The notes: generated from the letters alone by a model not told the origin. A DNA stretch of 58,500 nt from Owenia fusiformis (GCA_903813345.2 CAIIXF020000001.1:5830001-5888500), one strand, 5' to 3'. Shown: positions 21,722 to 33,382, counted from the stretch's first letter. Made by a program: numbers and translations.

Positions 21722-22578
21722 GTCATATAGGATAGATGGTGCTGACTGTGTTCCGGGTTACACCTTCAAAAAAAGTACAGACAATAATATTACTCATTTT
21801 ACGTTATATTTAGCAATGATAAGGGTAGAAAGGATTACATTATAAAAGTATTCATAAGTAAGTGTAGACACGTCGGCTTTTTGAACCCCACACTATTTCA
21901 GTTGTGAATAAACCACTGAATGTTTTTTTACGACTGAGAAGTGGGTGATAATAGAGAGATTCGCTCATAAGTGATAGTATAACTTACGTTTCCTATAGCT
22001 ATACGTAAAAGTAGACATGAATTGACATTTTTGTTTTGCAACAAAGAATACTTATGTACAATTCATGGGGGTAATCAAGGATTGACTCCCAGAGTGCAAC
22101 ATTGATATTCTGTCCCATATATGGATAATTACTGTATCTTTTTGGATTGTCGATTTGAATCATTTAGATTGCAGATTTTGAATTTATAGTCAGTTATATA
22201 ATGTCAGAAAATGACAACATCATGTGGCCTGACAGTCAACATGTACATGGGCCAAGCGGAAAGATTCCTTCTAATTTTGAAATGAGTTGAAACCAAACCA
22301 TAGGTCTATTTTTAAATATAAATGGTTAAAATCATATTCTAATAAAATTCTATCACTGTTAAATTACGAGATATTTCATATCTGCCTTAAATTCAGCTTA
22401 TCAGCCTTTTGCAGATTATCATGGACTCTAATTGAAAGCCCATGAGATTATTCAAGTAGACACTGTGATCAAATCTAATATCATTTTTTCATCTTCGATA
22501 GTATCATGGGCTCTATCAGATGGGTATGCAACGAGCCATTGGCGCCGTGTTAAATGGTGGCCTCGGCTTGGCGAAGAA

Positions 22579-22681
22579 CCGGAAGTTGACGCAATGGGGA
22601 AAAAATAATGTCCGAAGTTGAAGCCTCGTAGATTCTACTCTTATTTCCGCAATGAAACCCAACTAACCTTCACAAATATTG
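22579..22681 (+). promoter_or_regulatory. Candidate promoter and untranslated first exon
   Basis: An ETS motif CCGGAAGT at 22579-22586 is followed about 95 bases later by a good donor (ATTG|GTAAGA, 22682). Downstream acceptors with pyrimidine tracts end at 26266, 26493 and 27974. It could be the leader of the BUD23-like gene or of a non-coding transcript. Inference from motifs only. Confidence 0.3.
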
Positions 22682-22984
22682 GTAAGACATTTGACATTTA
22701 CTTCATTTTAGTGTAGAACTTGTTTAATAGGTATCAAATTGCCTAAATTGGTCACGATATTGATTTACATTGTGAAAATCGAAATCCACCATTATTTTTT
22801 TGCTCGTCAATTTTCTTCATTTCAACACTGAATTTCAGGACTTTGAACCTATTCATGACACCTTTGAGTACACATTTATTCACAAAGTTAGGCTTAATAT
22901 GTTGAGTCATCGTTGTTTATGAAAAAAACGTGACAAAAGTACACCCCTTTTTGTATCCAATTTTCAATCCACTGTGGCTATAAT

Positions 22985-25795
22985 TAACAAATTTTCTCAT
23001 TTTGTCAAGTTGTTCAGTTTTGATATGAAACATGACTGGTATAAAGTTTATACACCATTAGAAAGCTCAATTTGTCTCCTATCTGATGATGTGACTGTTT
23101 CTTGGGGAAAAGTAGTATATTTTCTGTAATGGCTTGTTAAAAATGAGACAAAATGACATTTCGGTCCATGTGAAACCTGTAGCGACGACTGAATTTTTTG
23201 ACTTTTGTCAAGTTGTTCAGTTTTGATATGAAACATGACTGGTATAAAGTTTATACACCATTGTAAAGCCCAATTTGTCTCCTATCTGATGATGTGACTG
23301 TTACTTGGGGAAAAGTAGTATATAATCTGTAATGGCTTGTTAAAAATGACACAAAATACCATTTCGGTCCATGTGAAACCTGAAGCGACGAATGAATTTT
23401 CTGACTTTTGTCAAGTTGTTCAGTTTTGATATGAAGCATGACTGGTATAAAGTTTATACACCATTATAAAGCCCAATTTGTCTCCTATCTGATGATGTGA
23501 CTGTTACTTGGGGAAAAGTAGTATATAATCTGTAATGGCTTGTTAAAAATGAGACAAATGCCATTTCGGTCCATGTGAAACATGAAGCGACGAATGAATT
23601 TTCTGACTTTTGTCAAGTTGTTCAGTTTTGATATGAAGCATGACTGGTATAAAGTTTATACACCATTATAAAGCCCAATTTGTCTCCTATCTGATGATGT
23701 GACTGTTACTTGGGGAAAAGTAGTATATTTTCTGTGATGGCTTGTTAAAAATGACACAGAATGCCATTTCCATCTCCGTTGGAACCGTCACAATGCTTAC
23801 ATTTTCTCATTTTGTCAAATTGTTCAGTTTTGATATAAAACATGACTGGTATAAAGTTTATACACCATTAGAAATCCCAATTTCTCCCCTATCTGATGAT
23901 GTGACTGTTACTTGGGGAAAAGTAGTATATTTTCTGTGATGGCTTGTTAAAAATGAGACAAAATGCCATTTCGGTCCATGTGAAACCTGTAGCGCCGAAT
24001 GAATTTTCTGACTTTTGTCAAGTTGTTCAGTTTTGATATTAAACATGACTGGTATAAAGTTGATACACCATTATAAAGCCCAATTTGTCTCCTATCTGAT
24101 GATGTGACTGTTACTTGGGGAAAAGTAGTATATTTTCTGAATTGGCTTGTTAAGAATGACACAAAATACCATTTCGGTCCATGTGAAACCTGTAGCGTTG
24201 AATGAATTTTCTGACTTTTGTCAAGTTGTTCAGTTTAAATGAGAAACATGACTGGTATGAAGTTAATACACCATTCCAAAGCCCAATTTCTCTCCTATCT
24301 GATGATGTGACTGTTACTTGGGGAAAAGTAGTATATTTTCTGAATTGGCTTGTTAAGAATGACACAAAATACCATTTCGGTCCATGTGAAACCTGTAGCG
24401 ACAAATGAATTTTCTGACTTTTGTCAAGTTGTTCAGTTTAAATGAGAAACATGATTGGTATGAAGTTAATACACCATTCCAAAGCCCTGTTTGTCTCCTA
24501 TCTGATGATCTTACTCTAATCTTGAAGAAATTAGTATATTTTCTGAAATGGCTTGTTAAAAATGACACAAAATGCCATTTCCATCTCCGTGGGAACTGTC
24601 ACAATGACTACATTTTCTCATTTTGTCAAATTGTTCAGTTTTGATATGAAACATGACTGGTATAAAGTTTATACACCATTAGAAAGCCAAATTTCTCTCC
24701 TATCTGATGATGTGACTGTTACTTGGGGAAAAGTAGTATATTTTCTGAAATGGCTTGTTACAAATGACACAAAATGCCATTTCGGTCCATGTGAAATCTG
24801 TAGCGACGACTGAATTTTCTGACTTTTGTCAAGTTGTTCAGTTTAAATGGGAAACATGACTGGTATAAAGTTTATACACCATTTTAAAGCCCTAATTGTG
24901 CCCTATCTGATGATGTGACTGTTACTTGGGGGAAAGAAGTATATTTTCTATAATGGCTTGTTATAATTGACACAAAATGCCATTTCCATTTCCATGACAA
25001 CTGTCGAGACAAGTACTAGTAATTAAGTCTTTGTTGATTTGTTCAGCTTGGATAGTCAACATGACTGGTAGCAAGTTTATACACCATTTTAAAGCCTTCT
25101 TTGTCTCCTATCTGATGATCTTACTCTTATTTGAGAGAAATTAGAAAATTTTCTGAACTGGCTTGTGAAAATGACACAAAATCCCATTTCCATATATGTG
25201 AAAACTGTCACGACGACTACATTTTTTGACTTTTTCAATTTGTTCCATTTTAATAGTCAACATGACTGGTAGCAAGTTTATACACCATTTTAAAGTCATC
25301 TTTGTCTCCTATCTGATGATCTTACTCTTATTTGAGAGAAATTAGTAAATTTTCTGAATTGGCTTGTTAAAAATGACACAAAATCCCATTTCCATATCCG
25401 GGAAAACTGTCGCGATGACTTAATTTTATGACTTTTTCAATTTGTTCCATTTTAATAGGAAACATGACTGGTTTAAAGTTTATACACCATTTTAAAGCCC
25501 TTTTTGTGTCCTATCTGATGGTCTTACTTTTATTTGGGAGAAATTAGTAAATTGTCTGAACTGGCTTGTTAAAAATGACACAAATCCCATTTCAGCCAAC
25601 GTGAAACCTGTCTTGATGACTAATTTTAATGACTTTTGTCAAATTGATCTGTTTTAATAGGAGACATGACTGGTATATAGTTTATAAACCATTTTAAAGC
25701 CCTCTTTGTCCCTTATCTGATGATGTTACTCTTATTCATGTTTTTTGGGAGAAATTAGTTTATTTTCTGTAGTGACTTGTAAAAATGACACAATT
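22985..25795. repeat. Satellite array, 14 units of ~203 bp
   Basis: The landmark CATGACTGGT (with minor variants) occurs at 23031, 23234, 23437, 23639, 23841, 24044, 24247, 24450, 24652, 24855, 25060, 25261, 25463 and 25665. Divergence rises toward the right end. The unit is not a multiple of three, and the 60-86-residue ORFs on both strands are by-products. Confidence 0.95.
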
Positions 25796-26493
25796 GTATA
25801 GTGTGTAATTGATATAGAAAATGAGCATGCATGTATTTTCTAATACTAATGCTGTAATGAAACTTATTTTTCAGTAATGATTGCATCTTTGAAAGTTGGA
25901 TTAGACTGCTACAGGGGAATGCCCATATTTTAGAGCTGCATCTTGCAGTCCTGGTCTGCTATAATTAGGTACATTTCTAAGTAGTCTAGTTCTCCATGTA
26001 TAACTTCAAACTGAAATGGCATTTCTTGGAATCCTGAGTCTTATAATGCCTAAAAACAGTAATATAATATAAAGAACTAGTAAAGTGGTGATCACAAGGA
26101 ATTACCACAGTATTGTTTTTAAACAGAAAGTAACAGGAACATCCTTTAAAAGAACACAAAAATCATGAATTGCTTGATATTGAATAAGATGAACAAAAAA
26201 TTGAAGATGTTTTTCTTTAATTTTCTTAAACCCTGCATAACTTTAATGCTTTTAAATTGTTTTCAGGTCACAGCACATTCTGCACTCATTCCTATCAGCT
26301 TCATATCAGCATCTACCTGAAACACATAGGATGTTTGTGGATTAAAAACATGTCACCAAGAATCTTATACTAGGACTTCAAAACAACATTATTTAAAAAT
26401 GTGATAGATCTTGTCAAAACGATAGTATCTTAATTACATTGAGTATAAACTGATAAAGACAGCCTAAGCAAATGTGCTTTTTACATTCTACAG

Positions 26494-26640
26494 GGACTTA
26501 AATTAAGCCACCTCAAGAAGGTACAAGATTTGATGCTACCAACCTTGCCCCTCACAGTGTGATCTTTGTGTAGTATCAGTTGTATTTGATGACAATTGTA
26601 GTCTTAAAATGAAATAAATGATTGATGATTTCTCTGATAA
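26494..26640 (+). ncRNA. Possible terminal exon of a non-coding transcript
   Basis: An acceptor TTCTACAG ends at 26493 and AATAAA lies at 26613-26618, with no open frame of note between them. It could end a transcript starting near 22590. Weak evidence. Confidence 0.2.
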
Positions 26641-26810
26641 GTACATGTCTTGTGTCAGTGCTATCCAGTGAGCCTTTTTTGGCATTACTTGGCCTCCTTT
26701 TTAGATTAAAAGACCAAATTATCAAAAGATTGGCATTAAATTAAAAAAAAATTTGGGCCCAAATATCAGAGATTACAGTGGTGGTTGTCTATAAAATTAT
26801 CCCAAAGCAG

Positions 26811-27165
26811 GTCCATAGCCAGGATTTGCCAGGGGTTCATTTTTTGAATAATTCAATCCAGGGGGTTCACTTTTGAGAATTTTGGCCCAAAAATGCCCAG
26901 AATTACTTAAAAAGTGCTTAGAATGTTGAAAAACTGCATGAATTTGAAGCCGGGGGGGGGGGGGTGACACTAAATGTGGACACTGCCCAGGCAAGGAGAA
27001 GGAGTCGAACTCCCCCCCCCGCCGAAAATTATTGCAAATTCATGCACTTTTTCACCACTTTGAGCACTTTTCAAGTTAATAGTCCAAAGTTGTCAATAGG
27101 GAACCCCCCTGGAACACTTAGAAAGTGAACCCCCCTTAGCAAAGCCTGGCTACGGCCCGCTACCC
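26811..27165. mobile_element. Foldback MITE with TAGCCAGG ends and poly-G/poly-C arms
   Basis: CATAGCCAGGATTTGCCAGG at the left is matched inverted by the right end (CTTAGCAAAGCCTGGCTACG). The arms contain GGGGGTTCACTTT and its complement, plus a G run at about 26953 and a C run at about 27014. This end type is widespread in marine invertebrate genomes (established, from memory). It is nested in the 5.2-kb insertion. Confidence 0.75.
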
Positions 27166-27612
27166 GTTGATGAGATATAGGGTAAACTTTTATCATGGTC
27201 AGCTATGAGAATCACATCCCCAGTTTCCAACCTGTCCAATTCATCCATTCCCGGGAAAATACGTCATAACGCACTAGACGAAAATGCGAATAATGAATAT
27301 CGTGAAAACGAACTGACGGCAAACGAAAATTCCGCTCGATAATGTACGTGATTAACCATATTCTATGGCCACTGAGTGCAAGAATTGGCTAGAGACTCGA
27401 GTAATACGTGATTATGTTTTTTAGCATAAATATTATCATCATACGTTATTAAACTTAATGATTTATAACAATAACATGATTGTTGTGGACTTAGGCCTAT
27501 TTTTGTGTTTTTCTTTCGCTTTGACATTATTTGAAAGCTAGAATTCGCAACATATGTTGCTAAAATTAGAAGACATGATTAATTTTTCTTGGATTTGCGA
27601 TTTTTCGTGATC

Positions 27613-27624
27613 TGCGCATGCGCA
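27613..27624. promoter_or_regulatory. Perfect palindromic NRF1 site
   Basis: TGCGCATGCGCA is the consensus of NRF1, which drives many TATA-less housekeeping promoters. It lies 367 bp before the BUD23-like ATG, inside the right end of the 5.2-kb insertion. The match is exact; function is inferred. Confidence 0.5.
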
Positions 27625-27963
27625 AGATAGGTGGCGCAATAGTACTAATCTCCATTTTGAAGATTTTTGAAGAGCTCCTACAGCCATTCCGCGGCCACCA
27701 TTCTATCCGTTTCACACCCAGGTGGTAGAGCCCATGATAGTATTGGATAGTAAAATGACTTTATGTGATTCCAGACTAATAATTATATCTAAATTCATGC
27801 ACAGCATTTTATAATCGATGGCTACTTATAATTAACATGTAGGTGTACAGAGCTTCAAATTATGACATAGTACACACAATTATAAGTTATAAAGATAAGG
27901 GATTTAAAAACTCAAATTGATAATAGAGCACCACTCATAAAAATGTGTAACCTTATTTTCTTG

Positions 27964-27974
27964 TTTTTTTTCAG
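27964..27974 (+). promoter_or_regulatory. Splice acceptor before the BUD23-like ATG
   Basis: A pyrimidine run ending TTTTTTTTCAG is followed by AAGAAATG. It suggests a spliced leader exon upstream. Splicing not proven. Confidence 0.5.
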
Positions 27975-27979
27975 AAGAA

Positions 27980-28852
27980 ATGCTACAGATGGGAAATCAG
28001 GAAACAATAATGAAGACCACAAATGGCATACTGCATAAATATCAAACTTTGTGCACCTGGATGCATTCATTGGATAGAAATATTTCCCTTTGTGCAAGTA
28101 TGCACATGCCAAATAAAATACCTAAAATATATTTATTCCATCAAACAAATGGTGCTAAACCTTCTTGGGTTCAACAAGGCATAATTATACAGGACCTCAA
28201 AGATCTTAAGATCAGAACAGTCAAGAGCACATCCAGACGACCTGAACATAAACAAGACGCACAATCGTTTTACACAATTACTGCGAATGCTTATACAAAT
28301 AAACCAAGAGTGGTGAAAATACAAAGAGAACTTTATCAGAAGGCTGTACAACTTTTGAACTTGAAAAGTATTTCTAATCCACAATCAAAATGTGTTTTAG
28401 ACCTTGGATGTGGTATTGGAATTTGCAGCCACTATTTCTGCCACTTGTCTAATCATTGCAATTGTGCTGTAATAGGAGTTGATATAAGTCAAGAAATGCT
28501 CAACCAAACCAAACAATCTGTCAATAATGGATATATCAGCCTTCTCCTCAATGACATAGGTCAGGGGTTACCATTCAAAGCAAAGTCAGTAGACGCAGCT
28601 ATCAGTATATCAACTTTACAATGGATAATGAGCTCTGGATATACAATGAAACTGAACATGTTTTTTAAAAGCCTTGGCCAATGTTTAACACAGGGTGGAA
28701 GGGCAGTGATACAGTTTTATCCAAATAACTCCCATGAAGTTGAAGAATTGATTAAAACTGTCTCCAAGTATTTTAATGGAGTTCTTCTTGCAGACTTTCC
28801 CCACAATGACGATGCTGTGAAGTTGTTCTTGTGTTTAGAAAATCCGGGTTGA
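27980..28852 (+). CDS. BUD23-like SAM-dependent methyltransferase, single exon
   Basis: 290 residues. Residues 83-235 follow BUD23, which with TRM112 methylates a guanine N7 in 18S rRNA. Visible: STSRRPEH (83-90, the normal BUD23 start), the SAM loop LDLGCGIGICS (140-150), acidic motif VIGVDIS (164-170), NDIGQGLPFK (191-200), ISISTLQWI (208-216), VIQFYP (243-248) and LLADFPH (269-275). Oddities: about 82 extra N-terminal residues with no clear signal, and an end right after KLFLCLENPG, so the Lys/Arg-rich C-terminal domain (WBS_methylT) is missing. ORF intact, no stops. The acceptor TTTTTTTTCAG ends 5 bases before the ATG, so an untranslated leader exon is likely; a start further in, near residue 83, is also possible. 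AATAAA lies at 28977-28982. Likely a diverged paralogue, perhaps of retroposed origin. Confidence 0.88.
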   Translation: MLQMGNQETIMKTTNGILHKYQTLCTWMHSLDRNISLCASMHMPNKIPKIYLFHQTNGAKPSWVQQGIIIQDLKDLKIRTVKSTSRRPEHKQDAQSFYTITANAYTNKPRVVKIQRELYQKAVQLLNLKSISNPQSKCVLDLGCGIGICSHYFCHLSNHCNCAVIGVDISQEMLNQTKQSVNNGYISLLLNDIGQGLPFKAKSVDAAISISTLQWIMSSGYTMKLNMFFKSLGQCLTQGGRAVIQFYPNNSHEVEELIKTVSKYFNGVLLADFPHNDDAVKLFLCLENPG

Positions 28853-28922
28853 GTGTCAAAAATGACTTTGCACAACAGCCCCAGCTTTTGGCTTTGGCCT
28901 AATCTTTGAATAGAATCAAGCG

Positions 28923-29095
28923 ATTTGTCCGCAAACTGTAGATTTTCTTAAACATATGATACTGACACGTGTTTATAATAAAAATGTGAAAATGTGCCTA
29001 CAAATTGAAATCGTACCTTCTGCTTTCCAAGACATTTTCTTTCTGAAACAGATCTGGTTCAGTTACTGGTTTGAAGAGTGAACAAGTGAATTTTA
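28923..29095. repeat. Dispersed repeat copy A (in the BUD23-like 3' region)
   Basis: Shares TTTGTCCGCAAAC, ATATGATACTGACACG and AAATCGTACCTTC blocks with an inverted copy at 36050-36190, and GTTACTGGTTTGAAGAGTG with copy B at 29283-29400. Family unknown. Confidence 0.65.
28977..28982 (+). terminator. Candidate polyadenylation signal
   Basis: AATAAA lies 125 bases after the BUD23-like stop codon. Confidence 0.45.
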
Positions 29096-29282
29096 AAATG
29101 GTTTTGATGCGGAGAAGGCAATTTTATTCACACCCGGTGATCGTGTTTAGACGATTGTTGCCTGATTTATAGCAAAAACATGTGACTTTCGCACGTTGGT
29201 GACGATATGCGTTAAGCCCAAGACACTGCTACTACCCTATACACTGATACTCTCTTGAAAGCCCATGCTTCAACTTGTGAAA

Positions 29283-29400
29283 TAAGGAAAAAAGAAAAAT
29301 CGTACCTTCGAGCATGGGCTTTCAACTAATTGAAAGCCCATGCTTCGAGATTCCGACATTTTGTTACCGGAACGCCGGTAACTAGTTTGAAGAGTGCAGT
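29283..29400. repeat. Dispersed repeat copy B, interrupted by a hairpin
   Basis: Resembles the inverted 36050-36190 sequence (GAAAAATCGTAC, TTCCGACATTTTGTTACC). It is interrupted by the hairpin AGCATGGGCTTTCAA / TTGAAAGCCCATGCT (29311-29344, 4-base loop). The 13-mer TTGAAAGCCCATG also occurs near 29265 and 22432. Confidence 0.65.
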
Positions 29401-29667
29401 ACTAGAGAAGATGAGCGTGAAATTATTATTATTTTCATCCTCAGTTTTGTTGAATTGTAAGACTGACAATTATAAATAAATGAATAAATAAACTTTATAC
29501 TAATTTAAATAGTATTAGGTCTCTTCCTCGTTTATTTCCAATTGACAGGTTACTACAGTAATTAGTTGGATAGTTAGAAATCAATTCCCTCGCTTTGGAA
29601 AAAAGAGGCCTCTCTGTTCAAATAATGTTACTGCAACGTCCAAATACAGCACTAAAATCAATACATA

Positions 29668-29844
29668 CACTCCCCTCCATAAGTTTGGCAACCACACGTT
29701 TCAATTTGATAGCACGTCAAAGCCTATTAATGTTTGAATCATTATTTTGTTCCACAACTGATCGGAAGTTCGAACTGTAATTTGAATTTTATATCGCTAA
29801 ACATTAACAAGCTTTCAATAAATGCAGAACTTATGGTGGGAGTG
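29668..29844. mobile_element. Small Tc1/mariner-type MITE
   Basis: The left end CACTCCCCTCCATAAGTTTG is matched inverted by CACTCCCACCATAAGTTCTG. TA lies on both sides (29666-29667 and 29845-29846). 177 bp, no coding capacity. The left end recurs at 33560. Confidence 0.78.
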
Positions 29845-31196
29845 TATAAAGTAAAAACATGCAAGTGATGCTATTCTCAGGAAGTATTGATATCGTCCTA
29901 CGATATTCCCCTACCAGAGGCGTGGTCAGGCATGAAACATTCGAGGCAACTATCTCACTAAAGTTTTACAGAAAAAGCCATTATATTTCGGATGTTTTTT
30001 CAACTTCAACTCGGCTTCAACTTTTGAAGTGAGATACCCCTACGCCCCTGGCAAGAGTAACATTAGCATGAATTTTGAAAGTATTACTTGCAACATTTTT
30101 CACTCAATATCCTCTTTAATTCTTTGTTGTAGTCAATAAGTATGTCACGGTACGGGTAGTTTCCTTAAACAAAGAATATAATTTATTTTAAACATTTACA
30201 TATTCGCATTTCTCTGATGCAGGTATGGCATCACACCGTCGTGTCAGACATGCCTTGATTTTGTTCTAATTTGTATGTGCCTTCGTTGAGATATGAGATC
30301 GAGAGGTTGTGTTGTCCTCGAAACAGTAGTACTAATAGTAGTTGAAAATAGGACGCAATGGTTGGCAATTCTACCCGAAATGACCAGAGATGATGTACAC
30401 GTAAACGTTAAATGAAAACGTAAAATACAGGCGCAAAATGTACGTGGTAAAGTAAAGTGGCGTTGAGACGTAATGTTATCACACCAAGGTGCACAGGAGT
30501 TTCTGTGAATTGCCGACGAATTTGCCGTTTCATAGATAGCGACATCGTATGTTTCCATATCGTACAAAAGTGAAGAGAACTTTTACACGATATGAATGTA
30601 TATGGATCGGTTTCCGCCGTGTAAAATACAAGAAAGCTACAAAAAATGATATGAATATATAAAGCTTGATCATACTTAATGCCTTACATTTCAAACCAAT
30701 GTTGCGTATCGATGATGTCACTATTATAATTTTGGCTATGGCAAGCATGCTCGTCAGTTGTCCACGAGACAACTCGTATAGCAAGAAGCAAACACAAACG
30801 AAGAGAATAGTTTTAATCCTAGATAATCCTGCCAACTCCAGTTTGCACATTTACATATTCCCATCTAATGCAGGTACAGCCTCATGCTCAAGCGTCAATA
30901 TGCTGAGTTTATTGTACTAGTTTGTTTATGATATGCTTTTTGTGTTTTACGCGGCTGGTGCATCAGATCGAAACAGAGGAAGGCGGTCGCAGAACGCAAC
31001 GCTTGAGTTGTTGAGCACAATCGTAGGTAAATGCAAATCGGCTGGACATACAAATCCGTTCTTGATTCAAGGGTATTTTTAGTTTTTTGATACAAATCGA
31101 CCTATCCGAAATACCCATTTTCATCAATTATAAATGTCTATTCGAATTTTCCATTTTCACCGTTGGTTCAACTTAGACGTATTCCAAACGGTGACA

Positions 31197-31513
31197 GGTC
31201 ATCTCAACTCCAAGTTAACTCAACCCCAAGTCAACTCAACCCCAGTAAAACTCAACCCCGGTAAAATTCAACCCCAGTAAAACCCAACCCCTTTCATTTC
31301 TGCAATGTCTTTAGTTCTCTAGTTTATTTTCTTAATAGATAATCTAGCTTTTTGCATATTTCGAATGATACTTTGTTAAAATTTTTGACAGACAGTCAAA
31401 CATCTTTTAAAATCAAATTTTATGAAAATACTATTTTGGCAATTAACAATGTTTTGGGGATGAGTTTTACTGGGGCTGAGTTTTACTTGAGTTGACTTGG
31501 GGTTGAGATGACC
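31197..31513. mobile_element. Foldback element with tandem AACTCAACCCC units
   Basis: GGTCATCTCAAC at the left is mirrored by GTTGAGATGACC at the right. Both arms contain tandem AACTCAACCCCAGTAAAA units; the centre is AT rich. Confidence 0.8.
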
Positions 31514-32860
31514 ATGAAGCTTCCAAACGAATGCGTGGTGCGTTTATCATGCCCAAATAAAAACGATATAGCCTATATGATAACATATTCAAGGTTATAG
31601 TGCAGGTATTAAAGTAAAAACAAAAGAAAACGTCGAAATAGAAATCTAGCTTCATTTTGAAAATCTCTGAAATTCAGAAATGAATAAAAGACGAAAATAG
31701 ACCCTTGCTAAATTTCCGATTATTTCAGAAGGACTTAAAGCTGAACGATGAGGAATTACGTTACTGAGTATATGTCAGGTATGTATGCCCGAATCAATGG
31801 TCAGATGTGGGGCCGCCAAAAAGAATATATTGTACTTGATTTTCAGAGTTTTTAGTTGCCTTTCTATGCAAAAGCGATATTCTTTGAGATATGACTTGAA
31901 TATGAAAGTCCTGTCAATGGACAATAATTAATTTTGGTGTAAATAAAGGAAGGCGTTTTATAAAATGGTGACGGATTACCCCCCACAGAGGAGAGCGCGT
32001 GTCATTAGAACACTTATTAAGATTTGTTGCATGACCTCGGGATTGCAAAATGAAAAAAGCTTTTAAGATTACCAAATGCTCATAAATCTAAGATACCAAG
32101 CTTACAATTATTGTTTTGAAAAGTTCTTTGCTTCCTTCTATGTTAATTGCAGTGGTAAGTTTGAATACATGCAATAAATGACACTTATGGATCGTAGTTT
32201 TATTCAGTATTTACTGATGAAGTCGATTTTTGTCCGAGGGGGTACTTTAATGTTACTTATAGAATATACGTGTATGCAACCAATGAGCTGGGCTAATGAG
32301 GAAACATGATATACAGAGAAAAACACTGTCCGATTTAACCTTTATCGATCACATCAAAGGAATTGTGTCCATCAGTCATTGGCGTAGCTAGGATCGCAAT
32401 TGTGAGTCGACGCGTGAAGAGGCGAGGTAATAGTAGAGTTTCTACATAATAGATGTCACCATTGTCGTTCTTCGATTTGCTTGGACCAGATGGTCACTTG
32501 ATTTAATGATTTATGAAAAAGTGTTGGTTGAATCTGTCTGAAACTCAAATGGCTTGCGATGAGATGACCCTGTCAATGTACCTAATGTGATTATTCATGA
32601 AATTTCTTGTTGTCAAACGCATAAACCAAGGTTTTAAAGAATTTTTGCATTGCATCAATGGGGGATTTTTTAAAACGCCATGGAAAATGATTTAAATGAC
32701 GTAACTGTACAAATCAAAGTTATTATTGTGTTAAACCGTTCACTGAATTCAAATATGCTATTAAAAGGAAGAAAAGTTAGTTGTTAGAGGTTAAAAGTGC
32801 AAATCTCTTGGCAAATTTCAAACCTATATGGAAACTCCTCTTCTTCCTTTCTTGTGAACA

Positions 32861-32925
32861 GGCGACGCACTTGTGAAAAGGTGACACAATTGTGAAAAGG
32901 CGAGGCAATTGTGAATAGTTGAGGC
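32861..32925. repeat. ~19-bp minisatellite, three copies
   Basis: AATTGTGAAAAGGCGAGG variants repeat three times. A related stretch (GAAGAGGCGAGG) lies near 32415. Confidence 0.7.
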
Positions 32926-33382
32926 GAAATCCTAAAAATCGTCAGAAGAAATATATTTTTGTAAAATTTTGGATAAATGTTCAAATTGTTCATCGGGTTA
33001 TACTCACGGTATAATCGGAATACTAACATGGTCTCATCGGGTCCTATAGACTCACACTCATGGTTTAATCGGGTCTTTCATTTTCAACTTAGTCTTTCAC
33101 CGGTGATTTCAATGATATCCAACGTATGGCAGTGAAACAAATGTAATATATTTGCACATATTGTATCTTTGAATCTACTGGAGTAAAGACAGCTATGGTT
33201 CTTACTTATTTAAACTGTAAAGCATCATTCGAATATTTAGAAGTTGAATTTAGCGATTGGATAGTAAACGCTGCATTAACTAAAACAATAACTATATCGG
33301 TTAGACAAAATTCTGTGTTTTATCTATTTCTCATATTGAGAAATTCGAGATATAAACAGGAGTTTATTAACGTACCTCTTAC

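Larger units (their letters stand above)
22505..27736. mobile_element. 5.2-kb TIR-flanked insertion carrying a 203-bp satellite
   Basis: The left end CATGGGCTCTATCA and the inverted right end CATGGGCTCTACCA align with mismatches for about 30 bp, then share AATGGTGGCC nearby. The direct repeat ATAGTAT flanks both sides (22498-22504 and 27737-27743). No transposase ORF is visible. The 7-bp duplication does not fit hAT (8) or Tc1 (2); superfamily undetermined. Confidence 0.72.

Noticed and set aside
22985-24813. Many 60-86-residue ORFs on both strands
   Set aside because: All fall in the 203-bp array; the unit length is not a multiple of three.
2826-25795. Could the direct-repeat arrays be CRISPR?
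   Set aside because: The repeats are contiguous with no unique spacers, and the DNA is eukaryotic.
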